Assembly (NCBI GenBank): GCA_903829855.1
Contig: CAIKRN010000259.1
Span: forward strand, 1-19,880
Source: an uncultured Opitutia bacterium
GTDB lineage: Bacteria; Verrucomicrobiota; Verrucomicrobiia; Opitutales; UBA953
Direction: 5' to 3'
Length of the DNA stretch: 19,880 nt
The notes beneath the pieces were generated by a model that was given only the letters and a program-made list of their open reading frames with translations, searched no databases and was not told the origin of the DNA. Position 1 is the first letter of the stretch. The number at the start of each line of letters is the position of its first letter. A program made the translations under genes and the position numbers. Below are positions 1 through 8,294 of the stretch, one piece after another.

Positions 1-1
1 C

Positions 2-337
2 AAACCACCCGAACGCCAAGCCATCTTCTGGCATTACCCTCACTATCATCCCGGAGGTGCGACGCCGCATAGTGCCGTGCGCATGGGCGAATACCGACTC
101 GTCCATTTTTACGAAGACAATCGGGATGAACTATACAATCTAGCCGCCGACATCGGCGAGACCCGAGACCTGTCGACGACGGAAGCCGTTCGCGCCAAGG
201 CCATGCGTGTACGGCTCGATGCTTGGCTTAAATCCGTCGATGCCCAGTTGCCGACGGCCAACCCTGCGTATGATCAATCCGCAGATAAAGTCGGCGCGGG
301 AAAATCCCAAGCCAACTCCAAGAAAGTCGGCGAATAA
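2..337 (+). CDS. Sulfatase, C-terminal fragment (5' end outside the window)
   Basis: This is the last ~111 codons of a sulfatase whose catalytic half lies upstream of the window; the frame is open from base 2 to the TAA at 335-337. The visible part has the usual C-terminal sulfatase pattern: FWHYPHY, then a stretch giving SAVRMGEYRLVHFYED, then ELYNLAADIGETRDLS. These correspond to the C-terminal subdomain strands that pack on the active site in the formylglycine sulfatase (S1) family. The protein ends in a short Lys/Ser/Gln-rich tail. It would be exported and hydrolyse sulfate esters, but the substrate cannot be told from this fragment. It converges on the Svx-like gene, with 3 bp between the two stop codons, and a second sulfatase lies about 3 kb away, so sulfate removal is a theme of the locus. 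The family call is firm; subfamily and start are unknown. Confidence 0.88.
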   Translation, partial: KPPERQAIFWHYPHYHPGGATPHSAVRMGEYRLVHFYEDNRDELYNLAADIGETRDLSTTEAVRAKAMRVRLDAWLKSVDAQLPTANPAYDQSADKVGAGKSQANSKKVGE

Positions 338-340
338 GGG

Positions 341-3130
341 CTATTTCGAGCCCTTGGGAATCGCGTCGAAGCCGGGCAGTTCGCCAGTATGGGTGACCTT
401 GACCTCGGCGATGTACCCAGGGAAACCCGCTCCAATCAGAACGCGCGGGGCGGACGCAGGATTGGGTGCTTGAGTGTCTGCGAACAGGAAGTTTAGCGGC
501 AGGGTGACCTTCTCAGCGGCGATCTTACGTCCGTCGACAAAGATGGCAGACTCGCCTTCCTTGATCGTAAAGCCGAGACGGAACCATCGCCCGGCGGGGA
601 GGCTAACCTTTGCCCGGATGGTCGAGCTCTTGCTCCTGGCCGAACTGAGTTGGAGCCACACGTCGTCTCCCTTCACCGAGAAGGTCAGCGAAACCCCAGG
701 GGCATCGGCGGAGAGCAGCTTACCCGTGCGAGCGAGTGTCTGCGATGGAATCATCACGGAGGCCTCAAAGCCTAGATTGCCAGCCGATAGGACGTGGCCA
801 CCTACTTCGCAGCCGCCCCGGCAAGGAAGGAGGTACGACACGGTCCCGTCGCGCGCGAAGGCCTTGGTCATGTCGCGGCCCTTCAAATTGGGAGTCACTG
901 GATTTTCAGAATCCATTTGGGTGGCAACGTTGACTAACTGTCCGTCCGCGTCACCGACGAGATCGCGGACGATAGGCGCATGGGTTGGCTCGAACTTCCA
1001 ATGGGCGTAGAGACCACGGTTATCGGTGACCTCCTGGGGTTTCTTTAGAAGGTCGGCATTGAGGTAGCCGTAGAAAAGGCCGCGGTCGAAACTCGGCGTC
1101 TTGCAACCGGCGAAATGCACCTCGAGGTCCTCGGCGAACATGGCGGTGCCCGTCACCTCGGTCGTGGGTGAGAGGTGGACCTCGCCGAAACCGCGGATCA
1201 TAACGTCCCCCGAGACCGTGCCTTCGCCGTCGAGGGTCGCGTACTCTAAGAGCTGGGCTCGCCCCGTGAGCACCGCCTTACCTGAAAGTTTGGCATACCC
1301 GCCGACGTGTGCCGAACCGTCGACGCGGGCACGTTCGCCCACTCGTGCGAGGCCACTGACTAAGGCGTCGCCGCCGACTTTGGCCGACTGCCTGACGATC
1401 GCCTGACCGCAGATGCGGGCCCGCTCGGTGACTTGAGCTCCATCGAGTACCTGGGCCCCTTTGGCAACATAGGCCGTGGCAGCTACCTTCGCCGATTTAG
1501 CCACAAACCCGCCGCCATTCGCGTGCGGAGCACCGGGGACAGTCGGCACGGCTACACGCCATTGGGGGGCGGTAGGCAGTGCACCGACGACCGCGATCGA
1601 ATACGGATAGCGGCGTTTGACCGCGAAGCCGGGTCGAAACTCCTGTGGCGTATAGTTGCTGGGTGTCGCGGCCACTGCCAAGGCGAACTGCTCGCCCGGT
1701 CTGACATCAATCGACACCTTGCCCCGACGGACCGTCGGGCTGTAGCGACAAACCCCCTTGGTATCAACGGCGACTAAGGTGACGCGCCAATCGGCATGCT
1801 CGGTGGGATCGATCAACCCTTCGAAATCTACCTCGCATGACTTGGCACCGGGAGTTGGTTCCAGCCAAAGGTGATTCACCCCATATTGCTTCGGTGCATG
1901 GGAATGAAGCGGATACCAGCGCAGGTCAGAACCTTGCTCCAGGACGGTGGCTAGGCTGGAGATGCGGGTGGGGTCGCGTTCAAGTCGGCGAAGATCTTTA
2001 AGATGGTAATATTGATTCTGAAAATCCCAGCCGACCATGCGGGCGGCGAGTTCTCCAATGGTATCGCCAAAGCCGTCGACGCCATCACTCCAGATTTTAC
2101 GCTCTACGCCGAGTCGCATAATCGTCTGCAACGGATCCTCCAGGGCGCCGTCGCGGTCGTTGCGTCGACAGGCTGGCCAGATTTCGTACGGAAAGGACCA
2201 ACCGAAGCGCGGGTCCTCAGCCAACACCTGCAGGAAAGGCCAAGAGCCGTAGTTATGGCGACTGGAATTTAGTTCGTAGTGCGCGCGCTCGGCGTAATGC
2301 CCGAGTACGGGTGGGTAAGCCGGCATGAATTGGTGGGTACTCCAGTTAGCGTGGCACTCCCAGAACCAACCGACGTACGGCGAGTCGCGAAAACCCTTGG
2401 AATAATACTGCACCGAGTGGGTAAACTCGTGGATGACCACGCTGCTTCCGTCGCCCAGGGCGTTCGGGTGCATGATCACATCAGCGCCGCCGAAGGCGAA
2501 GCCATCCTTGTGCTTCGTGAGGCCCGTCCCCGTGACATACACGTTCAGTTTATGGGGCGCAGGATCGGCGGCCATCGGCATGGGGGCCCCGAGCAGGTCG
2601 AGGTGGGTCCAGACTTTTTCGAACCAAGCCTTCTGTTCATCTAAGAATCCGGGACCAAAGGCTTTTTTGCCTGACCCCTCTTTGTCGGGTCCGGTGTAAA
2701 AGGCGAAGTGTGGACTGACAGCGACGGAAGCCGTCTCGGGAGAGTAGGCTTTCATCACCAAGGGGTATTCCGTGCGTAGTTTGGGTGATTGGGCTGTGCG
2801 GCGCTTCAGCTCGAGCTGTTCGGCCAAGGCACGGTCAGCCGGGGACAATAATCTAGCTGGGTAACTCCGCAGTCGGTAATCATCGCGCAATAGAATCAAA
2901 GCAGCCTCTGAGAATTGATGATCCTCGCACCGGAGCTCGACGAAGGCGCCCTTAACCTCCGTCGGCCAATCCTGCATCGGGGGCGGGAAGGAGGCGAAAC
3001 TCCAGGTCCGCATCGGTTGGCCCACGGCCATCTGTTGGCCCCTCGCGAGACGCAAGCCTTCCGTCTCTTGGACCGAAGCGAAGACAGGGACAACGGCGAA
3101 CAGGCCGAGGAAAAAGCCACGAAAGAGCAT
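341..3130 (-). CDS. Secreted Svx/AvrXca-like metallopeptidase with beta-helix repeat and LamG-like domain
   Basis: This 929-residue protein begins with a signal peptide (about 1-18). Residues ~130-400 resemble the Svx/AvrXca family (DUF6055-type). They carry HEFTH (H234, E235, H238) and, 20 residues on, WECHAN with E258, which together form a gluzincin zinc site. Residues ~541-650 are an imperfect hexapeptide-type repeat with recurrent A-x-V-x-G-x-A units, predicted to form a left-handed parallel beta-helix. Residues ~705-915, starting YAHWKFE, look like a LamG/concanavalin-type jelly roll ending in GYIAEVKV. Svx-family proteins are secreted metallopeptidases known from plant pathogens. Here a role in cutting environmental glycoproteins is an inference. 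The gene follows the sulfatase on the same strand after 49 bp, so the two are probably co-transcribed. The ATG at 3128-3130 places the signal peptide correctly. The family name is recalled from motifs and was not searched. Confidence 0.8.
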   Translation of the reverse strand: MLFRGFFLGLFAVVPVFASVQETEGLRLARGQQMAVGQPMRTWSFASFPPPMQDWPTEVKGAFVELRCEDHQFSEAALILLRDDYRLRSYPARLLSPADRALAEQLELKRRTAQSPKLRTEYPLVMKAYSPETASVAVSPHFAFYTGPDKEGSGKKAFGPGFLDEQKAWFEKVWTHLDLLGAPMPMAADPAPHKLNVYVTGTGLTKHKDGFAFGGADVIMHPNALGDGSSVVIHEFTHSVQYYSKGFRDSPYVGWFWECHANWSTHQFMPAYPPVLGHYAERAHYELNSSRHNYGSWPFLQVLAEDPRFGWSFPYEIWPACRRNDRDGALEDPLQTIMRLGVERKIWSDGVDGFGDTIGELAARMVGWDFQNQYYHLKDLRRLERDPTRISSLATVLEQGSDLRWYPLHSHAPKQYGVNHLWLEPTPGAKSCEVDFEGLIDPTEHADWRVTLVAVDTKGVCRYSPTVRRGKVSIDVRPGEQFALAVAATPSNYTPQEFRPGFAVKRRYPYSIAVVGALPTAPQWRVAVPTVPGAPHANGGGFVAKSAKVAATAYVAKGAQVLDGAQVTERARICGQAIVRQSAKVGGDALVSGLARVGERARVDGSAHVGGYAKLSGKAVLTGRAQLLEYATLDGEGTVSGDVMIRGFGEVHLSPTTEVTGTAMFAEDLEVHFAGCKTPSFDRGLFYGYLNADLLKKPQEVTDNRGLYAHWKFEPTHAPIVRDLVGDADGQLVNVATQMDSENPVTPNLKGRDMTKAFARDGTVSYLLPCRGGCEVGGHVLSAGNLGFEASVMIPSQTLARTGKLLSADAPGVSLTFSVKGDDVWLQLSSARSKSSTIRAKVSLPAGRWFRLGFTIKEGESAIFVDGRKIAAEKVTLPLNFLFADTQAPNPASAPRVLIGAGFPGYIAEVKVTHTGELPGFDAIPKGSK
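1181..1510 (-). repeat. Degenerate hexapeptide-coding repeat (beta-helix segment)
   Basis: This part of the Svx-like gene encodes residues ~541-650. Small residues and valine alternate with a six-residue period, for example AKVAATAYVAKGAQV followed by similar units such as DGSAHVGGYAKLSGKAV. The pattern is typical of left-handed parallel beta-helices. The DNA has diverged and is not a simple tandem repeat, which points to old duplication under protein-level selection. I read it as a spacer or binding module between the peptidase and the LamG-like domain. Confidence 0.7.
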
Positions 3131-3150
3131 GGGCGTTATCTAGATAGCCC
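3131..3150. promoter_or_regulatory. Imperfect palindrome in the sulfatase-svx spacer
   Basis: A perfect 10-bp palindrome, TATCTAGATA (3137-3146), is flanked by GGGC on one side and GCCC on the other, with two unpaired bases on the left arm. It touches the start codon of the Svx-like gene and lies in the 49-bp gap after the sulfatase stop. It could be an operator, an attenuating hairpin in the intercistronic mRNA, or chance. There is no T-run, so it does not look like a standard intrinsic terminator. Confidence 0.3.
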
Positions 3151-3179
3151 TTGCCCTCTCGCCAACCCTAACCTCCTAA

Positions 3180-4754
3180 CTATTTCGTGCCCTCGGCCGG
3201 CTTCTTCGCGGCGCCGGCTTTCTTGCCCTTGGCGCCGGGTTTGCCGCCCCGCTCGCCCGTCGCCATCGGGTCATCCTTTTCGGGGACTTGCAACTCGCTG
3301 CGGAGACGCTTCAGGCGGGCTTCGAGGTCCGCCTGGACGGTCACATAATCTTTATCGCCGAAGAAACTCCGTAACTCCAGCGGGTCCTTCTCGCTGTCGA
3401 ACAAGTCGGTGCGCTCTTCGCCACTGCCATAGTAATGGACCAATTTATAGCGCTCGGTGATTACGCCGTAATGGGGCGAGACGTGATGCGGGGAAGGATA
3501 CTCGTAATAGTGGTAATAGAAATCTTGGCGCCAATCAGTCGGCGTATGGCCAGCTAGTATCGGGGTCAGGCTGCGGCCCTGCATTTCGGGCGGTGTCGGC
3601 TGACCGGCCATGGCGAGGAAAGTCGCCGCATAGTCGACATTCGAGACCAAGGACTTGTTGACGGTGCCCGCCTTCGTCACGCCGGGCCAGCGAACCAACA
3701 GAGGCGTGCGCACGGATTCTTCGAAGATCCAGCGCTTGTCGAACCAACCGTGTTCGCCGAGGTAGAACCCTTGGTCGGACGAATAAATAACGATGGTATT
3801 CTCCGCCAGACCGTGGTCATCGAGGTATTTCAGGACGCGGCCGACGCTATCGTCGACCGATTTCACGCAAGCCAAGTAGTCGTGCATATAGCGCTGGTAG
3901 CGCCAGCGGACGAGGTCCTGACCTTGCGGATTGGCCTTACGATAGGCCTCATTGCGCGGTTCGTAATAGGCATCCCAAACGGCAGACTGTTCGGCGTCCA
4001 ACTGGATTGGTCGGACCAGCTTAAGATCCCGAGGAGTCATCGTGTGCTCGATGGTCATATCATTATCGGCGACCTGTTTGGCGCGATGAGCATAATCATC
4101 GAACAGGCTCTTCGGCTCGGGGTAGGCGCGATCGTGATCAAAATTCAAATCCTTGATGTTAGGTTCCCATTCGCGATGCGGTGCCTTATGCTGGCACATC
4201 AGCATGAAGGGTTTGTTCTTGTCGCGGCGCTCCAGCCAGTTCAACGAGGCGTCCGTAATGATGTCGGTCACATAGCCCGTGTTCGGAATTTTTCCAGCCG
4301 CCGTCAGCATGGGAGGGTTGTAATAGATGCCTTGATCGGGAAGCACTTGCCAGAAATCGAAGCCCGTTGGATTACTGCCGAGGTGCCACTTGCCGACGAT
4401 GGCTGTCTGGTATCCGGCTTTTTGTAATAGTTTTGGAAAGGTTAGCTGTTCGCCGTTAAAGACGCAATTGGTGTTATTGTAGAAGCCGTTTAGATGGGAG
4501 TATTTACCCGTGAGAATAACGGCCCGACTCGGTCCGCAGATTGAATTGGTCACCAACGCACGATCAAAACGCATGCCCTCCCGGCCAATGCGATCGATGT
4601 GGGGGGTTTGATTGAGGTTACGGTAATCACCGTAGGCACTGATCGCTTGGTAGGCGTGGTCATCCGAGAAGATGAAAACGATGTTGGGCTGCCGAGCGGG
4701 TTCGGCCGAAAGGGCGGCGGAAGCGAAACAGAAGAAAGCGGCGAGGAGGCGCAT
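3180..4754 (-). CDS. Secreted formylglycine-dependent sulfatase (S1 family)
   Basis: This complete 524-residue sulfatase has a signal peptide (about 1-17, ending ALSA). The metal-binding Asp pair is D31-D32 in IVFIFSDDH. C73 in the CGPSR motif is the cysteine oxidised to formylglycine, with R77 alongside. GKWHLG carries K122 and H124, KAPH carries H193, and SSDQGFYLGEHGW carries D327, Q328 and H335. All core catalytic residues therefore look intact. The overall pattern, including GKYSHLNGFYNN after the active site, is closest to heparan or mucin-desulfating type sulfatases, but the substrate is a guess. The last ~23 residues are a Lys/Gly/Ala-rich basic tail not needed for the fold. It is divergent from the DUF5722 gene (94 bp) and probably co-transcribed with the Svx-like gene. 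Activation needs a formylglycine-generating or anaerobic maturase enzyme, which is not in this window. Confidence 0.95.
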   Translation of the reverse strand: MRLLAAFFCFASAALSAEPARQPNIVFIFSDDHAYQAISAYGDYRNLNQTPHIDRIGREGMRFDRALVTNSICGPSRAVILTGKYSHLNGFYNNTNCVFNGEQLTFPKLLQKAGYQTAIVGKWHLGSNPTGFDFWQVLPDQGIYYNPPMLTAAGKIPNTGYVTDIITDASLNWLERRDKNKPFMLMCQHKAPHREWEPNIKDLNFDHDRAYPEPKSLFDDYAHRAKQVADNDMTIEHTMTPRDLKLVRPIQLDAEQSAVWDAYYEPRNEAYRKANPQGQDLVRWRYQRYMHDYLACVKSVDDSVGRVLKYLDDHGLAENTIVIYSSDQGFYLGEHGWFDKRWIFEESVRTPLLVRWPGVTKAGTVNKSLVSNVDYAATFLAMAGQPTPPEMQGRSLTPILAGHTPTDWRQDFYYHYYEYPSPHHVSPHYGVITERYKLVHYYGSGEERTDLFDSEKDPLELRSFFGDKDYVTVQADLEARLKRLRSELQVPEKDDPMATGERGGKPGAKGKKAGAAKKPAEGTK

Positions 4755-4792
4755 GGGGATACGGGTGGTTTATCTCGATGCCGGGGCAGGTC

Positions 4793-4807
4793 AATCGTCA
4801 GTCGATT
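4793..4807. promoter_or_regulatory. Inverted repeat in the divergent sulfatase/DUF5722 promoter region
   Basis: AATCG, a 5-bp spacer, then CGATT forms an inverted repeat inside the 94-bp gap between two divergent start codons (4755-4848). The same gap has TGCC-GG-GGCA at 4779-4788. Promoters for both transcripts must lie here unless they are further inside the genes. A shared operator is plausible by position, but the arms are short. A TTGAAA at 4814-4819 has no convincing -10 partner. Confidence 0.25.
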
Positions 4808-4848
4808 TACCCCTTGAAATAAGAAGCCAATCGGCATGACGTCTAGGT

Positions 4849-6120
4849 ATGCGCCTCGCGTGTTTAATGGTGATGGTGACCGTCTTTGCCGTCGCGAAAC
4901 CTGACGAGACGCCCTTCCCTGCGTCCAGCAGCCCCAAGGGCCTCCAAGTGCAAATGATTCCAGACGCCCTGGAGCTAGGAATCCATCACGCCGGCCTCAA
5001 CCTCGGTCTTCATGCCCTGCTTGCGCCACACCGCGATATTAAGCCCGGCCAGCTCACCGCGGTCGCCGATGGCTTCACCTTTTGCATCAACGAGAAATAT
5101 GTCGCCGCGATGGACCGACAGATCAAGCCGCTCAGCGATCAGGGGATTAACGTCACCCTGATCCTGATTACCTACCGCTCGCCCGATGAACATATCCGCG
5201 AACTAACGATTCACCCGAAGGCCGACCCGATTAAAGGCACCACGATGGCGGCTAACACCATCACGCCGGAAGGTCGGGCGTGCTATAAAGCCCTAACGAG
5301 TTTTGTCGCCCAGCGCTGGTCCGGGGTCGACGGGTCCCATGGGCGCGCTTGGGGCTGGGTGATTAGCAATGAAGTCAACTCCCACCACGAATGGCACCAG
5401 ATGGGCCCGGCCTCCGTCGAAGAAGTCGCGCTGCAATATGAAGACCAGACCCGCCTTGCCTGGGAATCGTTGCGTCGCCATTCCAAGCACGCACGCCTCT
5501 ATCTGTCTTTAGAGCATCATTGGACAGCAAAGAATCATCCCGACCCTCTACTATCCTGCCCGGGCCGATCACTGCTCGAACGATTTGCCCAACGCGCCCG
5601 GGAGCGCGGTGACTTCGACTGGAACCTGGCCTTCCATCCGTACCCTACCAATCTACGTGACCCGCGGACTTGGCTCGATAAGGTCACGTTCGACGACGAC
5701 ACGCCCAAGGTAACGTTTAAAAACCTCGAGGTGCTGACCAAGAAACTCGCCACGCCTGAATTTCTCTACGCAGGTAAACCACGACGACTGAGCCTCACGG
5801 AACAAGGCTTTAACTTCACTCAACGACCCGACGCCCGTGCCGAACAGGCGGCGGCCTACGCGTATGCCTGGGAAAAAATCACCCGGCTCAACGGTGCCAT
5901 CGATTCATTCCTCTATCATCGGCACGTCGATCATGCCAAGGAAGGCGGCCTACTCCTTGGCCTTTGGAGTAACAAGGAAGGCACTATCGCTGAGCCCAAT
6001 CAGAAGCGCCCCATTTGGTTTGCCCTTAAGGCAGCGGGCACGCCGGAATGGGATACCGTCGCCGCGCCTTACCTGCAGACCTGCGGCCTCAAGAACTGGG
6101 ATGAGCTTTCGCCCCACTGA
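4849..6120 (+). CDS. DUF5722-type secreted protein, probable clan GH-A-like glycosidase
   Basis: This 423-residue protein has a short hydrophobic leader (residues 1-16, ending AVA). It matches what I recall of DUF5722, a family that looks like a TIM-barrel glycoside hydrolase. WGWVISNEVN (N174-E175) fits the Asn-Glu acid/base site at the end of strand 4 in clan GH-A. AFHPY (H263-Y265) sits near strand 6. RLSLTEQGFN (E318) fits the nucleophile at strand 7. The two Glu are 143 residues apart, as expected for retaining enzymes. The end of the barrel has a Trp-rich segment (LLLGLWSN) and IWFALKA. I know of no proven substrate for the family and do not assign one. It is divergent from the sulfatase and followed 45 bp later by a sugar kinase in the same direction. 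The start at 4849 keeps the leader; no Shine-Dalgarno sequence precedes it. Confidence 0.72.
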   Translation: MRLACLMVMVTVFAVAKPDETPFPASSSPKGLQVQMIPDALELGIHHAGLNLGLHALLAPHRDIKPGQLTAVADGFTFCINEKYVAAMDRQIKPLSDQGINVTLILITYRSPDEHIRELTIHPKADPIKGTTMAANTITPEGRACYKALTSFVAQRWSGVDGSHGRAWGWVISNEVNSHHEWHQMGPASVEEVALQYEDQTRLAWESLRRHSKHARLYLSLEHHWTAKNHPDPLLSCPGRSLLERFAQRARERGDFDWNLAFHPYPTNLRDPRTWLDKVTFDDDTPKVTFKNLEVLTKKLATPEFLYAGKPRRLSLTEQGFNFTQRPDARAEQAAAYAYAWEKITRLNGAIDSFLYHRHVDHAKEGGLLLGLWSNKEGTIAEPNQKRPIWFALKAAGTPEWDTVAAPYLQTCGLKNWDELSPH

Positions 6121-6165
6121 GGCATCTCGCTTGCTCTTTCATCGCCCGAAAGTCACACCCACCCC

Positions 6166-7452
6166 ATGCAAGGATTTGTCATTGGCCTCGACCTAGGTAC
6201 TTCCGGCGTACGTGCGGTGGCTGTCGATGGTGCGGGTACCATCTTAGGTTCGGGCACGGCTCAGTTACCCGCCACGCGGGTGGAGGGGGCGCGGCGCGAA
6301 CAATCTCCGGAGGATTGGTGGAATGGCTGCCGGACTGCCTTGGATGAACTGAGCAAGGTGCTCGATCTCGCGGGAACTCGGGCCATCGCCGTTGATGCAA
6401 CTTCCGGCACCATCCTTCCGGTCGATAATCACAATCGGCCACTGGCGCTGGCTCGAATGTATGACGATGCCGACACCGGTGAACTCGCCGCGAAGATCAA
6501 AAACCTCGCCCCGCGGGAAAGCGCAGCGCATGGCGCGACCTCACCCGTGGCCCGCGCGCTTGGCTGGGTGAATCTCCCGCGACTGCACTGCATCATCCAT
6601 CAAGCGGATTGGATTAACGGCTGCCTCGGGGCGACCAACTGGCAGACCGATGAGAACAATGCGTTGAAGACTGGATATGATCCGATGGCGCGGACCTGGC
6701 CAGCCTGGCTGAAAGAGTTCGGTCTGGCTCCTGGCCTGCTTCCGGAGGTTGTGCCCGTCGGCACCCCCATCGGCGAAGTCTCCGGTCAAGCCGGTATCGC
6801 CCTGGGCATTCCCGCGGGCATTCCAATTATCGCGGGCACCACGGATGGATGTGCGACTTTCCTTGCCAGCGGTGCTGCTCGTCCCGGCGATGCCTCGACG
6901 GCCCTAGGTTCGACGTTGGTGCTCAAGGTTATGTGCGACCGCCCGATCTTTGCCCCCGAACATGGCATTTACAGCCATCGCCTCGGAGACCAATGGCTCG
7001 CGGGAGGCGCGTCTAATTGTGGTGGAAAGACGCTTTTGCAGTTCTTTGACCAGAACCAACTCGCGGAACTGGAAGCAAAGATGTGTCCAACGAAAGCAAC
7101 CGGATTGGATTACTATCCCCTGCCGTCAACCGGTGAACGCTTTCCCGTGGCGGACGCCAACCTCGCACCTCGACTCACCCCGCGCCCTGCGGATGATGCA
7201 CAATTCCTGCAGGGCATCTATGAATCCCTCGCCCGCATCGAACAACAAGGCTATGCCCGTTTGCATGAACTCGGCGGCCCAGCGTTACTTTCCGTACGTC
7301 ATGGGGGCGGCGGTGCCCGCAGTGCGATTTGGATGAAGCTCCGCGAGGCCTCACTCGGTGTTGAGTTAACGCCCGCGTGGAGCGAAGAAGCAGCCGCCGG
7401 GGCGGCTCGAGTCGCATGGCGTGGACTCGGCCACGAACTCACCCTGCCATGA
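6166..7452 (+). CDS. FGGY-family carbohydrate kinase, D-ribulokinase-like
   Basis: This cytoplasmic sugar kinase has 428 residues and transfers phosphate from ATP to a sugar or polyol. The N-terminal phosphate-binding loop is GLDLGTSGVRA (7-17). The catalytic base is D227 in GTTDG. The second lobe has STALGSTL (244-251), GGASNCGG (280-287) and a glycine-rich C-terminal RHGGGGAR (378-385) that contacts the nucleotide. ATSGTILPVD (78-87) and the short length resemble the SePSK/plant XK-1 group, members of which phosphorylate D-ribulose; xylulokinases are usually nearer 480-500 residues. Its stop codon overlaps the next gene's start as ATGA, so the two are translationally coupled. It follows the DUF5722 gene by 45 bp and may be transcribed with it, which would link sugar release outside the cell to phosphorylation inside. 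The FGGY call is firm; the sugar is less certain. Confidence 0.88.
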   Translation: MQGFVIGLDLGTSGVRAVAVDGAGTILGSGTAQLPATRVEGARREQSPEDWWNGCRTALDELSKVLDLAGTRAIAVDATSGTILPVDNHNRPLALARMYDDADTGELAAKIKNLAPRESAAHGATSPVARALGWVNLPRLHCIIHQADWINGCLGATNWQTDENNALKTGYDPMARTWPAWLKEFGLAPGLLPEVVPVGTPIGEVSGQAGIALGIPAGIPIIAGTTDGCATFLASGAARPGDASTALGSTLVLKVMCDRPIFAPEHGIYSHRLGDQWLAGGASNCGGKTLLQFFDQNQLAELEAKMCPTKATGLDYYPLPSTGERFPVADANLAPRLTPRPADDAQFLQGIYESLARIEQQGYARLHELGGPALLSVRHGGGGARSAIWMKLREASLGVELTPAWSEEAAAGAARVAWRGLGHELTLP

Positions 7453-8291
7453 GTGAGATTCTGAACATCGCCAGCCTCTCCGAGATTGCGCCGCAGTACG
7501 GCGTTCTCTTGGTTGACCAGTTTGGTACGTTGCATGACGGCACCACGGCATACCCGCAGGCGGCCGAAGCATTGCAGAAGTTTCGTGAAAGCGGCGGCAA
7601 AGTCATCGTCCTCTCGAATTCTGCCAAGACGGGGGCGGACAATTGGTTGCGCCTGGCGAAGTTCGGTTTCGATGCGACACACATTGACCAGGTTGTGACC
7701 TCAGGGGATGCCGCCCAGGCGGCCATCAAGGCCGGGACACTCGGTGAAGGCTTCCGGCCTGGAGCCAAGGTGCATATTTCAGGCAAACCCGGCGATGATT
7801 ACGGCTTCGGCGAGATGGGCTTTATCGCGGCGTGGCCAGATGAGGCCGAAGGCATCATCTTGGCCGCCAGTCAGGAACCTGACCGGAATTGGCGCGAACA
7901 GATTCGCGATCTCACTAAAGCGGCGAACCGCGGTGTCACCATCGCCGTTTGTAATCCCGACCTCGAAATGCTCACGCCGAAAGGCATCCGCCCCTCGGCT
8001 GGCGCCATCGCCCGCGAACTTGAAAATAAAGGCGCCGTCGTTCGCTACTTTGGCAAACCACATGGGGATATTTATCGGACCGCGCTGTCAGTGGCGGGCA
8101 ACCCGCCGCCCATGACCGTACTCGCGATTGGGGATAGCCCGGAGCATGATTTACTCGGAGCGGCTCATGCCGGCATCGATGGGGTCATCGTCCGGACGGG
8201 CATTATGCGGGGAGTGGATGATGCGCAGTTGCTGTTGCGCATCCCCAAGAGTAAGCGTCGCTGGTTCAGCCTATCCGAACTGCGCTGGTAA
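7449..8291 (+). CDS. Class IIA HAD-like hydrolase with altered motif I (TIGR01459-like)
   Basis: The 280-residue protein has a HAD fold. Motif I is LLVDQFGTLHDG with the nucleophile D23, but the usual second Asp (general acid/base) is F25. Motif II is VLSNS (S56), motif III FGKPH (K203) and motif IV GDSPEHD (D229, D234). A C2-type cap lies between motifs II and III and includes VCNPDLEM (168-175), a signature I associate with TIGR01459 proteins, which commonly have an aromatic residue at this motif I position. I chose the ATG at 7449, which overlaps the kinase stop by 4 nt; a longer in-frame reading upstream only adds kinase-overlapping sequence. Coupling to the kinase suggests a phosphorylated sugar as substrate. 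With the second Asp gone, ordinary phosphatase activity should be weak or work by another mechanism. It converges on trhO, with 3 bp between the stops. Confidence 0.85.
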   Translation: MSEILNIASLSEIAPQYGVLLVDQFGTLHDGTTAYPQAAEALQKFRESGGKVIVLSNSAKTGADNWLRLAKFGFDATHIDQVVTSGDAAQAAIKAGTLGEGFRPGAKVHISGKPGDDYGFGEMGFIAAWPDEAEGIILAASQEPDRNWREQIRDLTKAANRGVTIAVCNPDLEMLTPKGIRPSAGAIARELENKGAVVRYFGKPHGDIYRTALSVAGNPPPMTVLAIGDSPEHDLLGAAHAGIDGVIVRTGIMRGVDDAQLLLRIPKSKRRWFSLSELRW

Positions 8292-8294
8292 AGC

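Noticed and set aside
3750..4427. A 225-codon plus-strand frame inside the sulfatase
   Set aside because: It is antisense to the catalytic core of a well-conserved sulfatase and has no promoter, ribosome site or family signature.
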